Assembly: GCA_036924085.1 (NCBI GenBank)
Contig: JAVGWX010000003.1
Coordinates: forward strand, 112,761,764-112,825,763
DNA length: 64,000 nucleotides
From: Ariolimax columbianus
Taxonomy: Eukaryota; Mollusca; Gastropoda; Stylommatophora; Arionidae
Direction of reading: 5' to 3'
Made by a program: the position numbers and the translations under genes. Of this stretch, positions 34,200-44,479 are shown one piece after another. The stretch's first letter is position 1. Every line of letters starts with the position of its first letter. Below the pieces are notes generated by a model. That model was not told the origin of the DNA and did not search any database. It saw nothing but the letters and a program-made list of their open reading frames with translations.

Positions 34200-34909
34200 G
34201 TACGCTGTTAGACGTCAACCTGTATTTGTTCGAAGAAAGCAGCGGTTAACCTGAGGCTGTCGACACTGCCATAGAGCTTATCTAGTGTTGCCACTGATGA
34301 TGGTCATGTGTGCTTTCTCTGGTCCACGTATATCGGGCAGTTTTGCAGTAGATGTTCAGCGGTCATTTTCCCTGTACCACAAGTGCATTCGTCAGTGCTA
34401 CCTATCTTCAGTTTATTGAATAGGTGGTCCCTCAGTCTGTTGTGGCCAGTGCGAAGTCTGAAGACCACGACCTGCTCTCTTCTGTTCAACTGGTAATAGG
34501 CAACATTTTTTGTGTAGCAAGTATGTTCTGTTTCCCAATTGGCCATGTATCTAGCTCTAATAAGCCTTTTGGACTCTTCGTATGTTATACTAGAATATGG
34601 TTGTGGTAGTCTTGCACCTTTTTTTGCCAGTCTGTCTGCTTCCTCGTTGCCTTGGATGTTACAGTGGGATGGAGCCCTCTGTACCACTACTCTTTTAGGT
34701 CCGGACTGCTGGCATAGTTGACAGAGTACTGCTCTTAAATCATTAAGTTCAGTATTTGTCTGGCTTCTTAGTGCTGTAACTACGACTAGGGCATCCGAAA
34801 ACAGGACTATCTGGCTTTCATTGCTTTCGCCTGTCAGCATTGCTTCTACTGCAGCCCTCCGTGTCTCTGCCTCCGCTCTGAAATTGCTTGAGAAGTTTCC
34901 AGTTGCCAC
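34200..34909 (-). pseudogene. I-like LINE RNase H and C-terminal Cys-His segment
   Basis: The open frame at 34909-34304 holds RNase H blocks: 'AAVEAMLTGESNE' with the active-site Glu, 'IVLFSDALVVVTAL' with Asp, 'GNEEADRLAKKGA' with Asp. Then come 'RLIRARYMANWETEH', 'VVVFRLRTGHNRLRDHLFNK' and the Cys-His cluster 'CTCGTGKMTAEHLLQNCP'. A frame change near 34304 continues to 'LYGSVDSLRLTAAFFE' and a stop. It removes RNA from the hybrid during second-strand synthesis in active relatives. Confidence 0.9.
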
Positions 34910-35475
34910 TGACAGTGTTATTTTTCTACCATTTGGTAGGCTCAGAAATACACCTGCCCCTCCGTTCTGTGTTGTGTTTGTTACGGAACCGTCGGTGTAT
35001 GCATTGGTTCAGTCCATGCTTGGGTAGTTTTCCGTTATGTAACCTAGGGTTATGTCTCTTCTTTCTTTTTCAGTCTGGCTGTTCTTGTTTCCAATACCTG
35101 GTATATTTTCTACCACCTCCGGAATGATATGCTGATTCCATGTTGGTTTGCGTACAGTAGGGATGGGCTTTGGTATTGTTACGGTGTTCATAGGGTCTTC
35201 GCTCATCTTTGCTTTGGCTATTTCTGCAAAGTTTCTCCGCTTTAATTTCCCATTTCCAAATCTATTTAGTCTCTGATGCATTGGATGGTCTGTCAGTCTT
35301 CTGAGTTTCTATGCTTGCTGTTGGGCTCTGCAGTCGCTTCTGTCGGTCATGGATTGCAGATTTGTAATCTTTTCAAGTTCTACAATTGGCGTTGACTTCA
35401 TGCCTCCTGTTATAACTTTCATGGCTTGGTTTTTAAGTGTGCTAATTTTATCAAAGTTCGCCTTTGCTGCTATTG

Positions 35476-36677
35476 TCATTTGCTCATTCGGTTTCTCTCG
35501 ATCTGACTTTTCCATGTCATGCGCCGATCAAATGTGACTTCCAAGTAGTTTGGGTTGTCGTTTGGCCGCAGATATTTGCCGTTAAGACTTATTTTGATGT
35601 TCTGTGGTTTATTTGAAAGCGAGAATATCGTACATGTTATTTTGTCCTCGTTTATTTTGACCAGCCATGAGTTCGCCAACTCCTCCGACTATATAAGGGC
35701 CTGCTGCATCTAATTGTTTGCTACGGTGAGATTTTTTTCAGAGGTCCACATAGCCAAATCGTCTGCAAATATGGAGCTGTGGACTCTTCTTGGTATATTC
35801 TCTGTGATGTTGTTTATATACACCAGGAAAAGTTTGTGTGATAGTAGCCCCCCCCCCCCCCCCCCTTGTGGTACTCCTTGCTCCAGTGTTACGTTTTTTG
35901 CTCATCTGCCCTTGTACTTGAACTCTGGCTGTTCTGTTTTCGAGGTAGTGGCTGATCCATCTGTACATTTTTCCAGATACTTCACTTCTTCGTAGCTTGA
36001 CTTCAAGTCCCTCTTTCCACACCGTGTCAAATGCCTTCTCTAGATCCACCCAAACCGCTACTGTATGCTTTTTCTCTTGGTAAGCATCCTCTATTTCCTG
36101 TGCTATGAGAGTGATCTGGTCCTCAGTGGATCTGTGCTGCCTAAAGCCTGCTTGCTGTGGAATTAATATGTGTTTTTCTTCCAGATACCACATTAGTCTG
36201 GTGTTTATCATGCGCTCCATCAGTTTGCCAACACAGCTCAGTAGACTGATGGGCCTGTATCCATTTGGATCTGCTCTATCTTTTTCTTTCTTTGGTACTG
36301 GTATAATAACAGCATCTTTCCATACCTGAAGTACAATTCCCCTTTTCCAGCTTTGGTTCAGGACTAATAGTAACTTTCTCTTTGCTGTTTAGCCCAGCCC
36401 CATCAGCATTTCGTTTGTTACGCCATCTTTTCACGGGCGATTTCTTTTTCTTTACAGTTCTCATGGCCTCTTCCATTTCATTCATTGTTAGTTTTGCCAT
36501 CATGTGGTCCTCTGGTGCCAAATTTATGTTGTCGTGCCTCTTTTGTTCTTCATTCATGTCTGTGTGACTATTTGTAGGAACATCAATGTGGTTTGCTCTG
36601 GCAGAATGTTCTATAAAGGCGTTTGTTGCCTTTTTTCCAGTGAGCATGTTGTCACCCTGCTTGTTTTGTTTTTTCAA
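35476..36677 (-). pseudogene. I-like LINE reverse transcriptase segment
   Basis: Blocks are 'NEMEEAMRTVKKKKSP' then 'DGVTNEMLMG' across a shift (36480-36400), 'YRPISLLSCVGKLMERMINT' (36195-36260, spanning frames), 'QQAGFRQHRSTEDQI' (36110-36155), 'VAVWVDLEKAFDTVWKEGL' with catalytic Asp (36000-36065) and 'GVPQG' at about 35862-35880. The catalytic 'SSIFADDLAMW' lies near 35752-35785. Eighteen consecutive C at 35848-35865 (G on the coding strand) directly follow the GVPQG codons and shift the frame. RNA-templated DNA synthesis was its role. Confidence 0.9.
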
Positions 36678-37660
36678 CTGTCTCTTCTTATTTGGTTTAG
36701 AGTGTATTTGTATTTCGCCGTGGTGGCTTTGAGGGCAATATTTGCCTCCATAGATTGTTCTCTCTCTACTATGTTCCTAGCACGTGAGACTTCGTCTTCC
36801 GCTTTCTGCACTTCATCCTTCCAATAAGGCTTGTAGTTTTTCCTTGACCCTCTTTGGATGGTTTCGGTGGATGCCTGCAGTATTGTTTTGCTTAGGCTTT
36901 CCACCGTGGGTTTCATGCTGTTATTCCGTGTGTTGATGGTTTCGCATAGCCCATCTGTCAGGATTGCAAATTTGTCCCAGTCGGCTCGTTTATAGTTCCA
37001 ACGTGGGAGCGGTTTTGTTTCCTGTGGGCCTACTTCCATATCAACTTCTAGCCTAATTGGCCTGTGGTCGCTACCTGCCAATTGGTTAAGCACCTGGCGG
37101 TCTATCTTGTGGTGAATATCCACCGTGGAAAAAGCCAAGTTTGGAGTAGAGGTGGTATGCCATGTTCTAGAATAGAAGCTAGGGCTATCCTCCGGCCTAT
37201 TGATAAGATACACATTTGTGTCTATCTCCCAGTCTTCCACTTCATCACCTCTGTTGTCTGTGTCCGAGTATCCCCATCTCTCCGAGTGGCTGTTGAAGTC
37301 TCCAACTACTATGCAGCTGCAGTCATTTACTTCCATACTCGAGAGCTACAGGTCTTTGTTTGGTGGGCCGTACAGGTTGAAGATGCGGATCTTCGTTTCT
37401 TTGGTCATTATGTCGACTCCTACAATTTCTGCTTGTCGGGTGTGATTCACAGCTACCGCGCTACTCGGTATGCAGTTACGAGTCAGTATCAGAACCCCTC
37501 CTTTGTGACCTTGTCTTTCAAGACGGAAGGTCTGGTATCCTCTGATTGAGAATTTGTGGTTGTTGTTGGGGTGAGTTTCTTGGATACATGCCACGTCAAT
37601 CTTACCTTCATGCAAGTGATGTGTTAGGGAAAGATTTTGTTAATGACTGCCTCCACATTC
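36674..37660 (-). pseudogene. I-like LINE endonuclease segment
   Basis: Minus-strand blocks are 'LRILQWNVEAV' (37640-37670), 'IDVACIQETHPNNNHKF' with metal-binding Glu (37540-37600), 'GVLILTRNCIP' and 'EIVGVDIMTKETKIRIFNLY'. Then, after a frame change at about 37340, 'SCIVVGDFNSHSERWGYSD' (37262-37320) and 'LAGSDHRPIRLEVDM' with the catalytic His (37035-37080) follow. The block order is that of the AP-type endonucleases that start target-primed reverse transcription. It is split into two frames. Confidence 0.88.
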
Positions 37661-37870
37661 CACTGTAGTATTCTGAGGGTCTTGTGTTTTTGGTCAAAAG
37701 TTTTTTCCCCAACACCTTGTGCCTTGACTCCACAGCAGATGGGTGGGTGACCACCAGTAGTAATGGGTGGGCCCCTTCGAGGCGTGAGGTCCGGCACTCT
37801 CGCTGCCTGGCGGGACTCCACAGGATGAGCGCCACACTTTTTTCTGATAGGTTGTACCGTCATCATTCAG

Positions 37871-38440
37871 CAATATACGTTGCACTGTTTCGTTAAGCCT
37901 GTGGCCCAGTGCATCCGATTTCAACAGACGTTTCTGTAGGGATGCCCTCCTTAACCTTTGGCTGTCCCCAGCCTATCTGCAAGGCAGCAGTTGTTTTTGG
38001 TCAAAGTTGTCTCACTTAGGGAAGTTGTCTTCCAGGACTATCGAGTCTTCCCCACTCGTGGCTATAGGGTGTGGCAATGATATGAATTGATGGACTATGT
38101 ACTAGTTTGTACTATCCCGGATGAGAGGCAGTCGAGAGTGTCTGTGTTCCAGGATCGTCACGTCCTGCCAGAAACGTAGCATATGCATGTGAGTAAGGTA
38201 TCTCTTTGCTCCCTTTATTTTCTCGGCACATCTGCAGTGATGGCACGCCTTGAATTTCCCGCCACCTGGGAGGTTGTCACAATAGGGCAGAGGTGCAATG
38301 TCCGCTGGACTGCATCTCTTCTGCGTCCGTTGGGATGACTGATAGCAGACAGAGGTAAAGAGCGAGGCAGGAGTGCCTTTAACCAGGGGACAAGTCTGGC
38401 CATGGCACTGAGATGTTGTTCGCCTGGTGTGCGGACATAT
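37871..38440 (-). other. Segment between LINE and rRNA chimera
   Basis: Could be the 5' region of the I-like LINE. One minus-strand frame without a start codon is open for roughly 110 codons (about 38444-38105) and is Cys/His rich ('CHHCRCAEKIKGAKRY' near 38215-38262), but I cannot match it to a known LINE ORF1 or any other family. Confidence 0.4.
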
Positions 38441-38912
38441 CTCATGATCAGGGGTTGAGTCTCAACAGTTTACAGTGAGGTGGCTGCTCTACTGCTTACG
38501 ACACCCCGACCGAGAACTAAGTCTTCTACTAGTGGCTTCACACCTCATCGCCGCATGGGGTGAATATCGAGCAGCTTCCCGCCCGCTTTGATCAGCGGAC
38601 GGCATATACCTCTTTCTGCGGCTCGACCGTGTCGGGTTGAGACGCGAGCCCCAGGTCCCAACCATATCGTAGCCTCCCATCGCAGGGGTGCTGCGATTTT
38701 GGGCGAGATTCCGGCTTAGAGGCGTTCGGCCGAAATCCCTCAGATGGTCGCCTCGCACAATTGGCTTATCCGCCTAGCACGTGGACCAAATGTCTGCGAC
38801 TCCTCACGAATTGAGCAGGATTACCGTAGCAACGCCCTGTCATTTGTAGGGTAAAACTGACCTGTCTTCCGAGGGTCTAATACCAGCACCCGTTCACTAT
38901 TAGACCCAACGA
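38440..38912 (-). pseudogene. 28S rRNA 3'-end fragment, degraded
   Basis: The complement matches the last several hundred bases of animal 28S rRNA. Landmarks on the minus strand are 'TAATCCTGCTCA' near 38814, 'CAGACATTTGGTCCACGTG' near 38780-38798, 'GAACGCCTCTAAGCCGGAAT' near 38710-38728 and 'GTCGTAAGCAGTAGAGCAGC' near 38485-38504. Roughly one base in five differs from the conserved sequence even at near-universal positions, so it is a pseudogene. In the ribosome this region includes the peptidyl-transferase area and the 3' terminus. Confidence 0.85.
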
Positions 38913-38940
38913 AAAAAATAGAGGGCTTTTTAGTCAGTCA

Positions 38941-39078
38941 ATGACCAAGTGTCTTAAACCTGCGATTCCTCTAGGGTTAAGATCGATTACGGTAGCAACG
39001 CTCTTTCATTAAGAGGGTAAAATTGAACTGTCTTCCGTGGGTCTAATTCCAGCACACGTTCCCTATTAGACCCAACGA
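38941..39078 (-). pseudogene. 28S rRNA fragment, second copy of the same region
   Basis: Repeats part of the preceding fragment. Landmarks are the complement of 'CCTGCGATTCCTC' (near 38968), 'TACGGTAGCAACGCTC', 'GAGGGTAAAATTGAACTGTC' and 'CACGTTCCCTATTAGACCCA' (39054-39073). Its differences are not those of the first copy, so the duplication is old or the copies have separate histories. Confidence 0.82.
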
Positions 39079-39113
39079 AAGTGCTCTCAGTCTGTCAGTC
39101 ATTTTACAGTTTT

Positions 39114-39138
39114 GCCGTGTTGGGTCAAATTAAGCCGC

Positions 39139-39178
<40 letters not shown>

Positions 39179-39182
39179 TCGA
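39114..39182 (-). pseudogene. Short 18S rRNA fragment (duplicate)
   Basis: Complement of the conserved 18S stretch 'GGAATTGACGGAAGGGCACC' through 'GGCTTAATTTGACCCAACAC'. The same stretch occurs again within the larger 18S fragment at 39311-40048. Confidence 0.88.
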
Positions 39183-39230
39183 ACACTGGATGCGAGTTAA
39201 TCGAGCCACCGAGAGATTAGCCCCAAATTT

Positions 39231-39272
39231 CCGAGGGTCTAATTCCAGCACACGTTCCCTATTAGACCCAAC
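39231..39272 (-). pseudogene. Short 28S rRNA fragment (third copy)
   Basis: A 42-base piece equal to the 'CACGTTCCCTATTAGACCCA' part of the other two 28S fragments, embedded between the two 18S fragments. Confidence 0.8.
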
Positions 39273-39310
39273 GAGAGTGCTATCAGTCTGTCAGTCATTT
39301 TACAGTGTTG

Positions 39311-40048
39311 GCGTGTTGAATCAAATTAAGCCGCAGGCTCCACGCCTGGTGGTGCCCTTCCGCCAATTCCTTTAAGTTTTAGCTTTTCAACCATACTTCG
39401 CCCGGAACCCAAACACTTTGGTTTCCCGGAAGCTGCCCACATAGTCATCGAAGCAACTCCTGCGGATCGCTAGTCGGTATCGTTTATCGTCAGAATTACG
39501 ACGGTATCTGATCGTCGTCGCGCTTCTGACTTTCGTTCTTGATTAATGAAAACATTCTTGACAAATGCTTTCGCTGTAGCTCGTCTTGCGGCGATCCAAG
39601 AATTTCACCTCTAACGCCGCAATACGAATGCCCCCGTTTGTCCCTGTTAATCATTACCTCCAGTTCCGAAAACCAACAAAATAGAACTGAGGTCCTATTC
39701 CATTATTCCATGCACCCTTATTCAGGCAGCCGAGGCCTGCTTTGAACACTCTATTTTTTTTCAAAGTAAACGCGCCGGCCACCCGGGACGTTCAGCGAAG
39801 AGCACCCACGGGAGAGAGCCGGCAGATGGTAGGGCAGGAGACAACAGGCAGTGAACCGGCGCGAGCCGTACAGCCCGCCTGCGCCTGAGATCCAACTACG
39901 AGCTTTTTAACTGCAACAACTTCAATAAACGCTATTGGAGCTGGAATTACCGCGGCTGCTGGCACCAGACTTGCCCTCCAATAGATCCTCGATAAAGGGT
40001 TTAAAGTGTACTCATTCCAATTACGGGGCCTCGAAAGAGTCCCGTAAT
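39311..40048 (-). pseudogene. 18S rRNA fragment, about 740 bases
   Basis: The minus strand follows metazoan 18S from the region before the 530 loop to the universal 1200-region. It has 'GCCAGCAGCCGCGGTAATTC' (about 39949-39968), 'GTGAAATTCTTGGATCGCCG' (39590-39610), 'GATACCGTCGTAATTCTGAC' (39485-39505), 'CCAAAGTGTTTGGGTTCCGG' and 'GGAATTGGCGGAAGGGC'. It is much closer to consensus than the 28S pieces but carries substitutions at invariant sites, and it lacks the first roughly 500 bases and the 3' third. Not a functional rRNA gene. Confidence 0.93.
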
Positions 40049-40314
40049 GTTATTTTTCGTCACAAAACTGTTCAAAAGATGGTAAACAACGACCAAATAC
40101 CGAAAAAAACTAAGTTCAAAAGGAACTGTGAAATGTGTTTTCTACGCTGTTATAGACCTACAAGACACAACCAACACGTCCATGTGATTTATAGCAGAAA
40201 TGCTGTAATGGCGTATTATCATTTGTTGATTTCTAACCACTCTTTATCGACCATTATCGTCCCATTATCTAAATCGCAGTTGTTAATCTCGATCAATACG
40301 TTAAAAAAGAGACG

Positions 40315-42540
40315 ATGAGATTATCATCATCTTCTATCCACTTGTGTCGTTAAACGTCGTGGGGAGGTGCCATTCTGTGTTCCTTCCGTGTCTCACTGAC
40401 AACGTCTATCTATCTTTTTGGGGTGTGCGTCTTGCTTTGCAACCCTGATGTCTGGTATTGTAGATACGAGCAGCTTGTAACGTTGGTTGCATTCTTTTCA
40501 GGTGTCCGAACCATTTCATTCTCTGCCTTTCCATGTATTCCATGCACGGTGTTGCACCCACCGCCTGTCCTATTACTTCGTTGCATACTCTGTCCAGCCT
40601 TGTGATCCGACAACCTTTCTCAAACACCTTATCTCACTTACCATGCATTTTCTTTGTCGTACCTTAGTGATAGTCTATGTCTGACACTGGTAGCATAGAG
40701 TGGGTATAAAAATACTATTTATCAGCTGTCTCTATGTCTTCATTGGAATGTGTCTGTGTCTTAGTAATGGCGAGAGCTAATAGGAAACCGCATAAGCTTT
40801 TTTTTTTTTTTGTGTTCTTGATTTTCCACCTCTCTAGCCGTCCATCTTGTGTGAACACACTGCCCAAGTATTTGAATTCCCTGACTTGTTTTTCTCTACT
40901 TTGTACCTGTATATTTAGTATTTTATCCAATCTACTGATTTTCATTGTCTCCGTCTTTGCTGTTCTAATCATCATATTATATCTACTGCAGACATTGTCA
41001 AGGTCATTCAAATGTTCTTCAAGATTGTGTTTCATCGGAATGAAAGAAACTGATCATCTGCAAAAAGAAGCTCGTTCCTTGTGGTGGTTTCTTATTTTGC
41101 TTCAACTGGTATTTGATCCATGTATACGGTGAACAAAATTGGTGATAGTACACATCCCTATTTTTTCCCGGTTGTAACTGCTAACCACTTAGTGAGTCCG
41201 CTCGGTGTTCTGCAGTACTTCGGCTGTTTTTATACGTTGCTCTTATATTTTTAAATAATTATCCTTCCACTTCATAGTTTTCTAGAATGTTCCATTGCTT
41301 GTTTCTATCCACTCGGTCAAAAGCTTTCTCCTGGTCTACAAAGACGGCTGTTCTGTTCCTGGTTAAATTCAATGGTTTGTTCTCAAATCTGTTTTAGAGT
41401 AAATAGGGCGTTTGTGCAACTTCTTTCTTTTCTTAAGCCAAACTGTATCTCACTTAACTGTCTTTCAACTATTTGTATTGTTCTGTTTTCCAAGATCTTC
41501 GCGTACATTTTACTTATATAGCTCAAGAGAGATATTTCACTGTATGTTTCACAGCCTCTTGTCATTCCTGTTTTCTTTCAAATGGGTATAACTATTGATT
41601 TTTGCCAGTCTTCCGAAACTTACATTGTTATCCATGTCCCATTCATTACACTGGACAACCATTTTACTTCCGTGTCTCCGCATTCTTGAACGGCCTCTGT
41701 GGCAATACCTTCTTTTCCTGGTGCCTTGTTTCGTGGACTCTTTTTGATATATTGTTCGACTTCTGCTATTATGATATTTAGTTCTTCTCTCATCATGTGT
41801 CTTGGTGTTATTAATATTTCAGTATCGCCTATTTCTGCCGGATTGATAAGTTCATTGAAGTATTCCTTCCATCTCAACTTTTTCATGTTTTCGTTTAGTA
41901 ATGGGATATTATGTTTGTCGTTTATGATGGTTGAAGAGATAAAATATTCGTCCTTCAGTCTCATTTCAACATTTTCAACAGTTTTATAGAACTCTTTTGG
42001 AGATTCTTTGCATAGGTTTGTAAGCGTTTCGCCATATTTTTATCATTAACTCTCTTTTTTTCCCTTCTTTATAATTTTGCTGGTATCTCTTCTTTTTTTT
42101 TTTTTGTATTGGGCATAATCTTTTTTCTGGTTTTGATTATACCCATATTTTATAGTTATTTTTTGTATTTTTCACAGCTTTCTTCACCTCTTCATTCTAC
42201 CACACTGTTTTCTGTATTCTTTGTCTTGTGTTTTGAAAACCACAGTTCTTATTTAGGCTATTGGTAATTGTATTTGTGAAATATACCCATTCAGTTTCTG
42301 TCCTGCACTTCTTCGGGCATGTTTTAGTATGCACTGTCAATCTCGCAGTAAAACTCTTTCTTGCCTTGTTCAATGTGTAGTCTCGTTATGCTTATTACTC
42401 CTGTGTATTTTATTCTGTTACGCCTATGTGTGTGTTGTTGGCAGTTTGACATAATCACTGGTATGTGATCTGTGTCAAGGTATATGTTGGGAATTGCTTT
42501 AGAGTCTGTGACATGTTATCTAGTTCTCCGCCTGGTTAGT
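40315..42540 (-). mobile_element. LINE remnant with RT, same family as 26.0-26.3 kb
   Basis: Minus-strand blocks are 'KKSPRNKAPGKEGIATEAV' (41680-41740), 'YSEISLLSYISKMYAKILEN' (41490-41555), 'IQFGLRKERSCTNALFTL' (41385-41440), 'RTAVFVDQEKAFDRVDRNK' with catalytic Asp (41305-41360) and 'LLFADDQFL' (41043-41070). 'FKYLGSVFTQDGRLERW' (40835-40885) and C-terminal 'MKWFGHLKRMQPTLQAARIY' (40462-40525) complete the set, ending after 'NDTSG' and a stop near 40340. Frame changes and stops abound. The N-terminal part (to 42540) is too decayed to show an endonuclease with confidence. The element belongs among RTE/L1-style LINEs without RNase H; the clade is unresolved. Confidence 0.85.
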
Positions 42541-42861
42541 TTAAAAATCAATCTGCGATGCTTGCTCGTTACTGTTTCGTCTGTACCATGTTCTTATCTG
42601 GTTGGCATAATGATCTGATAAGGATATGATGATACGATAACCTACTTAAACATTACAATTCGGACTAACAACATGGCAGAATCGATTTTAAAGCTTACTA
42701 TAAACAGTGAAACTCATAAATTCTGCATAGTAGTGAAGAACCGTGAAACAAAACGAATAATTCGTATTTAATTTTAAGATACGAATCATAATTTGGTGAC
42801 TAAGTATTGACTACTAAATAATTAATAGAAATGTGGTTCCCCAATTGAAGCTCTCAAAATA
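42541..42861. other. Unannotated stretch
   Basis: No gene or repeat recognised. Confidence 0.5.
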
Positions 42862-43125
42862 GGTTGTTTTCTTTTTGTTTTGTTTTGGGGGTTTTTTTGG
42901 GTTTTTTTCGTTCACCTTTTTTTCTCTATTCCCCAAGAATACACCGTTGCACAACGGTTTTTTTTATTTTGCACCTGTCGGCCCAGTACCTCCGACTTCG
43001 GCATGCATTTTATGTAAGGGTCTGCTTCCTCCTGCATTTTCTAAGGGTATGCCTCCCCGGGGTAACGGCCGGTGCTGTGATAGGGAGCGAACCCAGTACC
43101 TAATGGTTGTGAGCCATTTCAATTA
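42862..43125 (-). mobile_element. tRNA-derived SINE, family V, copy 2
   Basis: The minus strand carries the family body ('CCCCGGGGAGGCATACCC', 'TTAGAAAATGCAGGAGGAAG', 'GCCGAAGTCGGAGG') and a box B 'GGGTTCGCTCCC' (43064-43075) that is closer to a real tRNA than in copy 1. Box A is lost. It ends in a T-rich (A-rich on the element strand) tail at 42862-42910. Confidence 0.82.
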
Positions 43126-43134
43126 GTTAGTTAG

Positions 43135-43340
43135 TTTCCCATCGTAAGCAATGATGGCCACATCAGCAGGCGGTTTTATCGTGATGATGTAACTTGCGCT
43201 GCATTTGGATTATAGTGAGGAAGCAACTGTGCTTGTCATCGACCTCACTTTCTGGTCCCGAGCTACCTTGAACCAGTGACAAGATATTGGTCAGGACGAC
43301 TGGAGACAACACAGAATGGGGGCACTCTGGTGAGACCAGG
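43135..43340 (-). repeat. Probable relative of the tRNA-SINE at 61.6-61.9 kb
   Basis: Shares 'ATCGTARRCAATGATGGC', 'CTTGCGCT' and 'CCAGTGRCAAG' in order with 61620-61760. The tRNA-like head is not convincing in this copy. Confidence 0.45.
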
Positions 43341-43399
43341 AGTCAGTATGAATCTTGTGGAATTCAAAAGTCCACCGTTTCTTTTCAACGCTTTGAGAA

Positions 43400-43745
43400 G
43401 CAAGTCCCTGACCTCTCGACCACAGCGACTCCAGAAGACTCTGCAGTCTGTAGACAACCAGTGTTGCAATCCAGTCGTGTATTTTGGCCTAAAAGGGACC
43501 AGTGGACAATTGGGATGTTCATGCCCCATGAAGTCAACCCCGGGCAGTCATGCTGGCGCTGTAGGGGGTCTGGGCTGATGGATCTGGCTTTGTCATTAGC
43601 CAGCTCTTTCCTGATCAGAGGGCCAGTACTGATCAGGGATGATCTTTGCACTACTTCCGCCCGGCTGCATATCATTCCGTCTGCCTTCACTCTGTGTTAT
43701 TTACTTGGAAATTCGCTGCTCCTTCAGATGTGTATTAGTGATGCT
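43400..43745 (+). repeat. Dispersed repeat family D, copy 1
   Basis: From about 43525 to 43740 it matches the complement of 59180-59420. Shared phrases are 'GAAGTCAACCCCGGGCAGTC', 'ATGCTGGCGCTG', 'TCCTGATCAGAGGGCCAG' and 'CTGCCTTC'. The stretch before it (43434-43470) carries a piece like the CR1 3' end ('GACTCTGCAGTCTGTAGACA'). A 155-codon open frame over this region (43287-43754) is probably chance. Confidence 0.55.
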
Positions 43746-44479
43746 GCTGGATGATTTTCATAGATTGAATAGATTTCTCTCATGATATCTTCATGATAAC
43801 GGGTTGTGTAGAGAAAACGAATGTAATGTTGACGGCAAGACGATAGTTGACTAGGTCTCAATGGCCTACAACAGTCAATGACGTAGACAACAAAAACCGG
43901 ATTGAATGGATGACGTAGAAAGTTGAGCATGAAGAAAAGTAACTTGCGAAATAAAATATAACACTGAATAATGAGGCAGTTGAGGATTCTGATGTAACTT
44001 AACCACTAGCCTACACAATCCCCGTATTTGGGTTAATATGGTAGTTACTTTTCTGGCCCTCTGTACTCTCTAATATTACTGTCAACCAAAATATGTCCGT
44101 GTTTAGCGGTGTTTACACTACCTTATATCTGGGTGATCAGCAACATGTGTACATATTATATTGTGTTCAAGAGTAAAGTGGCTAGGCTTCGCAAAGTTTA
44201 ACTGATATCACTCATCACACCTTCACCTTGGTTGCATGATCGCAAGCAGGTCTACTTCCCAACCCCAACCCCCCTCCCCCTCACCCCTTCCCAAGACTGT
44301 AGGAGGTATGCTTTTGAGTTAATGCTCCTCTGATGTTTTATCGCCCAAACTCCTTCAACTACAGATTTTTTGTTCATCTGCTCTCAAACTTATGTTTCAA
44401 ACTATTTAAAACTATGCTAATGTTCCGTGTTACTCATGCAACGTGTTTCATCGATTTTCTGATGCAGATATCCAAGGTC
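43746..44479. other. Unannotated stretch
   Basis: No gene recognised. A C-rich run lies near 44262-44290. Confidence 0.5.

Larger units (their letters stand above)
34180..37870 (-). mobile_element. I-like LINE with endonuclease, RT and RNase H
   Basis: Domains on the minus strand, right to left, are endonuclease (about 37660-36700), reverse transcriptase (36677-35476), connection region, RNase H and Cys-His cluster (34909-34200), then a (GAA)n tail at 34181-34200. RNase H after RT is characteristic of the I group (I, Nimb and relatives). The 3' part is clearly the same family as 8130-8825. Frames change many times, and an 18-base C run sits in the RT, so it is dead. A decayed upstream frame with 'LRILQWNVEAVINKIF' (37624-37866) starts the endonuclease. 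ORF1 is not identifiable. Confidence 0.9.

Noticed and set aside
34308..37549. Forward frames up to 161 codons
   Set aside because: Antisense shadows of the I-like LINE.
38440..40048. Functional ribosomal DNA unit
   Set aside because: The pieces are partial, reordered and carry substitutions at invariant sites. ITS, 5.8S and most of 28S are missing.
43287..43754. 155-codon forward frame as a gene
   Set aside because: It overlaps a dispersed repeat whose other copy (59175-59425) does not keep the same frame, so coding conservation is absent.
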